Origin: Lachnospiraceae bacterium
Lineage (GTDB): Bacteria > Bacillota > Clostridia > Lachnospirales > Lachnospiraceae
Direction: 5' to 3'
DNA: 11,827 nt
Assembly: GCA_021205045.1 (NCBI GenBank)
Contig: JAJPYH010000296.1
Coordinates: forward strand, 1 to 11,827
Shown here: one piece after another, positions 7,669 to 11,827 of the stretch
Numbering within the stretch: position 1 is the first letter of the stretch
Layout of the letters: each line of letters begins with the position of its first letter
Position numbers and translations under genes: made by a program
The notes under the pieces: model-generated
Seen by the model: the letters and a program-made list of their open reading frames with translations, nothing else
Databases searched by the model: none
What the model was told of the DNA's origin: nothing

Positions 7669-8697
7669 TTACCATTCCTTAAAAGAAAGATTTAAATCCG
7701 TACTGCCCTCAATGCCTGCCACCGTCCCATCGTGAGTGTACTGCCAGATGGAAAATTCATACGGGAAGCAGAGAATCTCATCACAATACGCAATCCAGCG
7801 GTCATACTGCGCCACCTGCTCTATGTCCAGAAGCAGCGTAAATGTTTCTACATTACCATAAATCATGGGAGTATAGCCGGCCTCCGCAATCCGTTCACAG
7901 AAAGCGATACAGATGGCAGTGCGCTCCTCCTGTGTCAGCGAATCCGCCCTGGCGCCCTCCACACCCACCTTCTCCACATCCATCACTATGGGCAGGGTAA
8001 TGCAGTCATAACGGCTCACAGCCTCCAGCACAAAGTCCGCCTCCTCAATGGCTTCCTCCTCAGTGATCGCCTGACTGTAAAAATAGACTCCCACCGAGAT
8101 TCCCTGAGCGGAAGCACCTTCCACATTAGTCTCGTAGGCTTCATCCTCCACCAGTGCGCCGCTGCCGTAGCCCCGGATTCCCACACGGATAAAGGCGTAC
8201 TCCACACCGTCCGCAGCCACCTGCTCCCAGTCAATCTCCTCCTGGAATCTGGAAACATCGATTCCCTTATTAGAGGTCACCTCCCCGTTCTCTACGTACT
8301 GAAACTCTCCGGTCTCCAGCACCTGAAGATTATCCTGAGAAAAAGTACTCTTCGCCACACTGTCCGAAACCGGCACAAAGACAATATCTCCGTCGGTGGC
8401 CACCAGGATCTCATCGGTGTCCGCGTATACACGACGCAGTGCGCCGGTAGTGCTGTACCCTGATTCGATCATTTCCTGAATCTCATCCAGCAGCTCCTGC
8501 CGCCCCTCTTCCTTCGCGGCCAGAAGATCTTCGTATGTATAGCTGTCGACCACTTCCGCATCGGCCTCCACCACTTCTTCCTCTTCACCGCTGCCCTTTA
8601 TCCAGGACAGACAGGTCAGACCTGCGCACACGACCACCACCAGCACAATGATCACCGATAGGGCAATCAGCAGGCCGTTTTTTGCTGTTTTATTCAC
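7669..8697 (-). CDS. Membrane-anchored GH25 family lysozyme (muramidase)
   Basis: Predicted extracytoplasmic peptidoglycan hydrolase cutting MurNAc-GlcNAc bonds. The 342-aa protein has an N-terminal transmembrane anchor (about 9-31), an acidic linker (37-52), and a spacer domain (about 53-140) with SQDNLQVLETGEFQYVENG, a stretch often seen before clostridial GH25 domains. The catalytic domain spans about 143-342. It opens with GIDVSRFQ (D147), has the DVE catalytic pair D240/E242 in LPIVMDVEKVG, continues with PMIYGN and WIAYC, and ends with IWQYT and a late Asp in STDLN (D334). The start codon is GTG (8697), eight bases after a strong AGGAGG. An out-of-frame ATG-TGA overlaps this start. First gene of the minus-strand run, in front of hisC. 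Confidence 0.93.
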   Translation of the reverse strand: MNKTAKNGLLIALSVIIVLVVVVCAGLTCLSWIKGSGEEEEVVEADAEVVDSYTYEDLLAAKEEGRQELLDEIQEMIESGYSTTGALRRVYADTDEILVATDGDIVFVPVSDSVAKSTFSQDNLQVLETGEFQYVENGEVTSNKGIDVSRFQEEIDWEQVAADGVEYAFIRVGIRGYGSGALVEDEAYETNVEGASAQGISVGVYFYSQAITEEEAIEEADFVLEAVSRYDCITLPIVMDVEKVGVEGARADSLTQEERTAICIAFCERIAEAGYTPMIYGNVETFTLLLDIEQVAQYDRWIAYCDEILCFPYEFSIWQYTHDGTVAGIEGSTDLNLSFKEW

Positions 8698-8726
8698 ATT
8701 AAAATCCTCCTTTGCAGGGTTTATCT

Positions 8727-8756
8727 ATTGTAATTTCATCTTGCCGTGCCTGTTTC
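8727..8756 (-). promoter_or_regulatory. Predicted promoter of the lysozyme-led operon
   Basis: On the minus strand the -10 box is TACAAT (8732 to 8727). At 18 nt spacing the -35 is only GAAACA (8756-8751), a weak match. Transcription would start near 8720 and leave a short leader containing AGGAGG before the GTG at 8697. The weak -35, overlapped by direct repeats, suggests an activator may be needed. Confidence 0.45.
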
Positions 8757-8814
8757 TTCCACCGTGCAGATGCCATCTACCGTACAGGTTCCATTCGCCG
8801 TACAGATGCGCCCC
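8743..8814. repeat. Four degenerate 18-bp direct repeats next to the lysozyme promoter
   Basis: Units begin at 8743, 8761, 8779 and 8797, each starting [GA]CCGT[GA]C. Units 2 to 4 share CCGTrCAGrT in register, while unit 1 is more diverged. Read on the plus strand they would encode hexapeptides AVPVSS, TVQMPS, TVQVPF and AVQMRP, but no start codon with a ribosome site precedes them. Read on the minus strand they lie over and upstream of the -35 position of the lysozyme promoter. They could be operator sites or a scrap of repetitive coding DNA. Confidence 0.5.
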
Positions 8815-8849
8815 TTCGGTGCCGCACTGTCCTGGCATTCGCCCTATGT

Positions 8850-8910
8850 CATGAGAAACGCAACAGGGCTCTTACATGCAAGCATGACGATCCCTGTTGC
8901 GTTTCTCATG
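8850..8910. repeat. Perfect 19-bp inverted repeat with 23-nt loop
   Basis: The arm at 8850-8868 (CATGAGAAACGCAACAGGG) is repeated exactly in inverse at 8892-8910. The 23-nt centre contains a smaller palindrome, CATGC-AA-GCATG (8875-8886), so the whole 61 nt can fold into a very stable hairpin. There is no T tract on either side, which argues against a standard intrinsic terminator. Options are a stable small RNA or mRNA end, a transcription barrier between divergent units, or a palindromic mobile repeat. Confidence 0.85.
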
Positions 8911-9009
8911 CCGCACGGCTCATTACTTACGCTCACATTATACAAAAGCAATTCCGGCAGGTCAAGTGAAAACCGCCCCTTACAGGCAGACTTTAAGAAA
9001 CCTTAAGAA

Positions 9010-9168
9010 ATGAATCTGATTTGCGCAAAAAGGGAAAGCACTTCCGTTTCAGCCAGCAGGAACACTGTATGGTGGAATGGGAAAGCCCATGCCCTCAAAG
9101 AAGAAGAGATGTTCATCAATCTGGCGGAAGGGATTTTTTTCTGGGAAGAAATAGCTCCGGGAGAATGA
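9010..9168 (+). other. 52-codon coding-like open frame, possible gene remnant
   Basis: Opens with ATG at 9010 directly after an in-frame TAA, with no ribosome site. The second half reads like real protein (GKAHALKEEEMFINLAEGIF, then FWEEIAPGE), whereas the first part looks random. Its TGA overlaps the ATG of a 14-codon frame (9165-9209) in an ATGA, an arrangement typical of operons, and that frame stops just before the promoter at 9216. I recognise no family. The likeliest reading is the decayed 3' end of an older gene with a frameshifted neighbour; chance is possible. Confidence 0.3.
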
Positions 9169-9215
9169 CAGAGAGGGCAGAACAGGAAAATTTAGCTTTG
9201 CAAAACTGAATTCGG

Positions 9216-9244
9216 TTGAAAAATGTCGAGGCTTGTGATATATT
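9216..9244 (+). promoter_or_regulatory. Strong extended -10 promoter of the two-gene GNAT module
   Basis: TTGAAA (9216-9221), exactly 17 nt, then TATATT (9239-9244) preceded by TG at 9236-9237. Transcription would start near 9251, about 26 nt before the ATG at 9277, leaving room only for the ribosome site AAGGAGG (9264-9270). The promoter overlaps an alternative upstream ATG at 9223, which is why that start is rejected. Confidence 0.75.
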
Positions 9245-9276
9245 GGGTGAAAATTTACTTAAAAAGGAGGTCTCGT

Positions 9277-9498
9277 ATGCCCACTTCAAGTATCACTCAT
9301 AATTTCGTTATATCCGATCCAGCGGCAGTGGAACGGTTTGCCAATGCACTTGAAGAATCTGCAAAAGATAAAGAACGGTATCCATTCCAACCTGTTAAAA
9401 ATGCGGTATTTCTGACCGATCCGGAGGAAATAGCAGCTCTTATGGAAAGAAGGAAAAGGGCAAAAGAAGAAAGGAAACGGGCGAATGAACAGGGCTGA
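9277..9498 (+). CDS. Small charged protein, putative antitoxin of a GNAT toxin-antitoxin pair
   Basis: A 73-aa protein with no family I can name. The ATG at 9277 follows AAGGAGG with a 6-nt spacer. An in-frame ATG at 9223 would place the promoter inside the gene, so it is not used. The N-terminus has a short beta-like stretch (ITHNFVI, 6-12) and then a helix (PAAVERFANALEES, 15-28), an order that could fit a ribbon-helix-helix fold. A Pro-rich middle (36-40) and TDPEEIAALMERRK (47-60) lead into a basic, highly charged tail (58-70). The tail coding region overlaps the next gene by 14 nt. Size, position before a GNAT protein, tight overlap and a shared strong promoter suggest an antitoxin that neutralises and autoregulates. 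This is inference from context; no direct evidence is visible. Confidence 0.7.
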   Translation: MPTSSITHNFVISDPAAVERFANALEESAKDKERYPFQPVKNAVFLTDPEEIAALMERRKRAKEERKRANEQG

Positions 9499-10096
9499 TA
9501 AAGTTTCAGTTGTCAACATTCGCGAATTAATTACAAATGACAGCTTAAAACCCGGAGAGAAAACTTTACCAGAAATCCTTTCCGGGTTTTCCTGTCCCCA
9601 AAATCCGGATGTTGAGCATTTTCTTAAGAAAAATGCCATTGAGTTTACAAAGAAAAATCAATCCGTTACATACATGATTCTGAATTTTGAGAACGGTGAT
9701 CTGCTTGGATATTTTACTTTGGCGATGAAACCATTAACAATACGGGGAGACCTGATTAGTAATACTGGCAAGAAAAAACTGGCACGAATCAGCAAAGTGG
9801 ATGAACAGTTGAATACTTATACGATGGCTGCTTACTTAATCGCACAGCTCAGTAAAAACTTTGCGGGGGAAGCATCCAGCCAGATTACAGGAAAGGATAT
9901 TCTTGATTTAGCCATTGAAAGACTCCTGCAAGCGCAATATTTATGCGGAGGAGTAGTTACTTTCCTGGAAGCCAATAATGAAGAGAAGCTTTTGTCCTTT
10001 TATGATCAAAATCTCTTCAGAAGGTTTGATTCCCGGCATAAAGCATTAGCTGACGGAGAACAGCACGAATATGTGCAGCTTATGAGGCTGTTTTAA
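9485..10096 (+). CDS. Divergent GNAT-fold acetyltransferase, putative toxin
   Basis: A 203-aa protein resembling GNAT toxins (TacT/AtaT-like) that block translation by acetylating aminoacyl-tRNA. The substrate here is unknown. Visible parts: NPDVEHFLKKNAIEF (40-54), as in the N-terminal helix of such proteins; the paired strands VTYMILNFENGDLLGYFTLA (61-80); motif A region with AYLIAQLSKNF (116-126) and SQITGKDILDLA (132-143); a strand GGVVTFLEANN (155-165); and LLSFYDQNLFRRF (169-181), equivalent to the FYxxxGF block with a candidate catalytic Tyr at Y173. The acetyl-CoA loop is odd: Q133-xx-G136-x-D138 instead of Q/R-xx-G-x-G/A. The ATG at 9485 lies inside the preceding gene, after AAGGA. 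The gene is clearly AT-rich: 18 and 20 G/C per 60 nt in two blocks counted by hand, against 41 of 60 in the nitroreductase. This points to horizontal acquisition. Confidence 0.78.
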   Translation: MNRADKVSVVNIRELITNDSLKPGEKTLPEILSGFSCPQNPDVEHFLKKNAIEFTKKNQSVTYMILNFENGDLLGYFTLAMKPLTIRGDLISNTGKKKLARISKVDEQLNTYTMAAYLIAQLSKNFAGEASSQITGKDILDLAIERLLQAQYLCGGVVTFLEANNEEKLLSFYDQNLFRRFDSRHKALADGEQHEYVQLMRLF

Positions 10097-10109
10097 TGTG
10101 ATTCAAGAA

Positions 10110-10138
10110 TTGATTTTTCGCCCTTCCGCGACTATAAT
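10110..10138 (+). promoter_or_regulatory. Predicted sigma-A promoter of the nitroreductase gene
   Basis: TTGATT (10110-10115), a 17-nt spacer and a perfect TATAAT (10133-10138). It starts 13 nt after the GNAT stop codon, so the nitroreductase is probably transcribed independently with a leader of about 55 nt. Confidence 0.75.
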
Positions 10139-10200
10139 GAAAAAACAAAAGCCGATGACCTTCAGGCAGGAATAAATTCAGAGAAAGAAGGAATAAGAAG

Positions 10201-10770
10201 ATGACAGTGTACGAAGCAGTGAAGGAAAGACACACCATCCGTAAATTCAAACCAGAGCAGGTCGCCCAGGCGGATCTGCTGCAGATCATAGACTGCGCCC
10301 GCCTGGCTCCCTACGGAGCCAACGCGCAGCCCCTCAAATACGCCATTGTGACTGACGAAGAGACCCGGAGAAGCCTGTATCCTATGATCAAATACGCAGG
10401 ATTTCTGAAGGACTGGGATCCCTCCTTTGAGGAATGTCCGACCGCGTTTATCGTGATCTGCAACGATACCTCCATCAAACCCACCAGCAGAAGCGAGTGC
10501 GACAGCGGCCTGGCAATGGCCAGTATGTGCCTGGAGGCACAGGAGCTGGGCTATGGCAGCGTATGCCTGGGTGCCATCAACCGTCCGGAGATCAAAAAGG
10601 TTCTGGGACTGGCCGAGCAGTATGACGTTACCTATCTGCTGGGAATCGGCCGCCCGGCACAGACAGGGGAAGCCTTTGACTATACCGGAGATCTGAAATA
10701 TTATTTTGATGAAAATGGCAATGTGCATGTACCCAAGAGGACAATGGAAGAGGTTCTGATCAAAATCTGA
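10201..10770 (+). CDS. Nitroreductase family FMN-dependent oxidoreductase
   Basis: Predicted cytoplasmic flavoprotein using NAD(P)H to reduce nitroaromatics, quinones or flavins; the physiological substrate cannot be told. The 189-aa length is normal for the short clade. Family signs: the FMN-phosphate Arg cluster RHTIRKF (10-16); APYGANAQPLKY (36-47), equivalent to the APSGxNxQPW motif with Tyr in place of Ser; the central helix DSGLAMASMCLEAQELG (101-117); and GYGSVCLGAI (117-126) followed by LLGIGRPAQ (146-154). AAGGA at 10188-10192 lies 8 nt before the ATG. A perfect hairpin terminator follows the stop within a few bases, so this is a one-gene transcript with its own promoter. Confidence 0.92.
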   Translation: MTVYEAVKERHTIRKFKPEQVAQADLLQIIDCARLAPYGANAQPLKYAIVTDEETRRSLYPMIKYAGFLKDWDPSFEECPTAFIVICNDTSIKPTSRSECDSGLAMASMCLEAQELGYGSVCLGAINRPEIKKVLGLAEQYDVTYLLGIGRPAQTGEAFDYTGDLKYYFDENGNVHVPKRTMEEVLIKI

Positions 10771-10773
10771 GGG

Positions 10774-10810
10774 AATCAAAAAGGAACAGTCAGCCTGTTC
10801 CTTTTTGATT
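10774..10810. terminator. Bidirectional intrinsic terminator, perfect 16-bp stem
   Basis: AATCAAAAAGGAACAG (10774-10789) and CTGTTCCTTTTTGATT (10795-10810) pair fully around a 5-nt loop. The T run lies in the 3' half of the stem on either strand. It starts 4 nt after the nitroreductase stop and lies 31 nt beyond the stop of the convergent transporter gene, so it should serve both. Confidence 0.9.
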
Positions 10811-10841
10811 TATGGGAAATTACGATTTTTAACTATCAGAA

Positions 10842-11684
10842 TCAGCGGTCCTCATCCTTCCACTTTTTCTGCACCAGATAACAGGGAAGGCTGACCAGCA
10901 CAATGCCGCCGATCAGGTTGCCGATGGTCACGGGAATGAAATTATTCAGACTGTTTAAGACCGTCAGGCTGCTGATCTGCTCGGCAGTCAGGCCGTAGGC
11001 CGTTTGCGCCAGAGAGACATAGGTAGGGTTAGAGGCCGCCATGATGCCGATGGGAATGTAAAACATATTGGCGACGCAGTGCTCAAAACCGCAGATCACG
11101 AAGCCAAAGATGGGGAAAAAGGCGGAAAACAGCTTCCCGATGGCGTCCGTGGCGGAAGCCGCCATCAGAATGGCCACACAGACCAGCACGTTGCAGAGAA
11201 TGCCAGAAGTCAGTGCTTTTACAGGTGTAATAGAGACCTTGGACACTGCAAGCTTGATGGCATAAGCCCCCAATAAGTCGCTGCCCAGATCCAGATTGCC
11301 GCTGAAATAAAGCAGCGCGTCAATCAGAAGAGAGCCCACCAGATTGCTGAAATAAACCACCGTCAGGTTGCGGATCAGCTGTTTGACATTAATCTTCTTT
11401 TCCAGGACCGCAATCTCAATCAGGCAATTGCCTGTGAAAAGCTCCGCTCCGCCGAACACGGTCATCATCAGCCCCACAGGAAATACCACGCCGGTGACAA
11501 GCCGCTGAATTCCTGTATTATCGATGCCAAAAGCCGCTGTGCTGCTGGCCGCACCTCCCAAAGCAATGAACGCGCCGGCCAGCATCCCCAGCACAATCAT
11601 CCTGCGCAGGGAAAGGCTGGCTTTTGTCTGAGCAGCTTTGACATTAATCTCAATTCCTTCTGCAGCTCCATGAAAATTATCCAT
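10842..11684 (-). CDS. Formate/nitrite transporter (FNT) family anion channel
   Basis: Predicted pentameric inner-membrane channel for a small monovalent anion such as formate, nitrite or hydrosulfide. The exact substrate cannot be told from sequence. From the ATG at 11684 the protein is 280 aa, normal for the family. Family marks: SLRRMIVLGMLAGAFIALG at the first helix; GGAELFTGNC (78-87); LVGSLLIDALLYF; GILCNVLVCVAILMA; and FEHCVANMFYIPIG with the central pore His at H202. A C-terminal basic tail (KKWKDEDR) is cytoplasmic. The frame is open upstream to a GTG at 11753, adding a Cys-rich 23-residue stretch. That start is rejected because GAGGAGA lies 8 nt before the ATG, while the GTG has no ribosome site and sits at the predicted transcript start. 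Confidence 0.93.
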   Translation of the reverse strand: MDNFHGAAEGIEINVKAAQTKASLSLRRMIVLGMLAGAFIALGGAASSTAAFGIDNTGIQRLVTGVVFPVGLMMTVFGGAELFTGNCLIEIAVLEKKINVKQLIRNLTVVYFSNLVGSLLIDALLYFSGNLDLGSDLLGAYAIKLAVSKVSITPVKALTSGILCNVLVCVAILMAASATDAIGKLFSAFFPIFGFVICGFEHCVANMFYIPIGIMAASNPTYVSLAQTAYGLTAEQISSLTVLNSLNNFIPVTIGNLIGGIVLVSLPCYLVQKKWKDEDR

Positions 11685-11717
11685 TATGTATTTCTCCTCG
11701 TCTTCATAAGATTTCCG

Positions 11718-11753
11718 GTGAAAGCACAGCCGACAGGCACAACAGGCTTTCAC
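11718..11753 (-). other. Hairpin near the 5' end of the FNT transcript
   Basis: GTGAAAGC (11718-11725) and GCTTTCAC (11746-11753) form a perfect 8-bp stem with a 20-nt loop. With the -10 box at 11762-11767, the transcript would start at about 11755, so the stem would form almost at the mRNA 5' end, some 25 nt upstream of the ribosome site. It could stabilise the message or act in regulation; no ligand-binding core is recognisable. Confidence 0.5.
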
Positions 11754-11761
11754 ATGCTCAG

Positions 11762-11767
11762 ATTATA
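11762..11767 (-). promoter_or_regulatory. Likely -10 box of the FNT gene
   Basis: A perfect TATAAT on the minus strand. No good -35 is present at 16-18 nt; TTGTTT occurs at only 14 nt spacing. Activator dependence or a short-spacer promoter would explain this. Confidence 0.45.
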
Positions 11768-11827
11768 ACTTCTTTACTATGAAACAATTACTATAACTTA
11801 GCCAAAAAGCGCAGACTTCCCCCTCAA

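Larger units (their letters stand above)
8698..9276. other. Long intergenic region between divergent genes
   Basis: About 580 nt between the divergent lysozyme and small-protein genes, with no confident complete gene. In order it holds the lysozyme ribosome site (8705-8711) and promoter, four degenerate 18-bp direct repeats (8743-8814), a perfect long inverted repeat (8850-8910), the near-tandem CTTTAAGAAA / CTTAAGAAA around 8992-9010, a coding-like remnant (9010-9168), and a strong rightward promoter (9216-9244). An 8-bp direct repeat TGCCGCAC occurs at 8820-8827 and 8909-8916, flanking the inverted repeat asymmetrically. No transposase or recombinase is visible. Confidence 0.6.

Noticed and set aside
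8820..8916. Target-site duplication around the inverted repeat
   Set aside because: The 8-bp repeats are placed asymmetrically and one overlaps the arm end, so an insertion event cannot be claimed.
8746..9006. 86-codon plus-strand frame with hexapeptide repeats
   Set aside because: Starts at a GTG with no ribosome site, runs through both arms of the perfect inverted repeat, and is better explained by regulatory and palindromic DNA.
9076..9153. Short very basic frame (MGKPMPSKKK...) that might be a peptide
   Set aside because: About 25 codons, no proper ribosome site, overlaps the more protein-like frame at 9010, and no processing or export genes are nearby.
9223..9276. 18-codon N-terminal extension of the small antitoxin-like protein
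   Set aside because: The extension contains the -10 box and the ribosome site of the downstream ATG, so transcription would start inside it.
11685..11753. GTG start giving a 303-aa FNT protein
   Set aside because: No ribosome site, and it falls at the predicted transcription start; the ATG at 11684 has a strong GAGGAGA.

Overview
The window looks like chromosomal DNA of an anaerobic gut Firmicute, probably a Lachnospiraceae / Clostridium cluster XIVa relative. This rests on the GC-rich core genes, strong AGGAGG-type ribosome binding sites, Gram-positive type promoters, and the gene content: a clostridial-type two-domain NadE, a membrane-anchored GH25 lysozyme, and an FNT channel. The genus is inferred, not proven. 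No rRNA, tRNA, CRISPR array or transposase gene was found.

Layout. 1-363 is a leader region with a hairpin, a 66-bp palindromic element and a likely extended -10 promoter. 364-2015 holds two plus-strand genes: a cytosolic type I L-asparaginase and a small membrane-anchored protein with a degenerate FMN-binding-like domain. A hairpin at 2019-2066 with T-rich flanks in both directions ends these genes and the long minus-strand run opposite. That run, read from 8697 down to 2099, is GH25 lysozyme, HisC-type aminotransferase, small multidrug export family membrane protein, YqeM-like methyltransferase, Hsp33 (hslO) and glutamine-dependent NAD+ synthetase (nadE). GH25/hisC (3 nt apart) and methyltransferase/hslO (ATGA overlap) are tightly coupled. 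No convincing internal terminator was seen, so one long transcript is possible.

8698-9276 carries no confident gene. It holds the presumed GH25 promoter, four degenerate 18-bp direct repeats beside it, a perfect 19-bp inverted repeat, and a short coding-like remnant. It leads into a visibly AT-rich accessory island: a strong extended -10 promoter followed by two overlapping genes at 9277-10096, a 73-aa charged protein and a 203-aa divergent GNAT-fold protein. The arrangement is that of an acetyltransferase toxin-antitoxin module. It is the best candidate here for an undercharacterised system.

The right end returns to GC-rich housekeeping DNA: a nitroreductase (10201-10770) with its own promoter, a perfect 16-bp bidirectional terminator, and a convergent formate/nitrite transporter family channel (10842-11684) whose 5' leader can fold into a hairpin near the predicted transcript start.

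The housekeeping genes cover nitrogen metabolism (asparaginase, HisC), NAD synthesis, redox protein quality control (Hsp33), wall hydrolysis and anion transport. They form a mixed neighbourhood rather than a single pathway.
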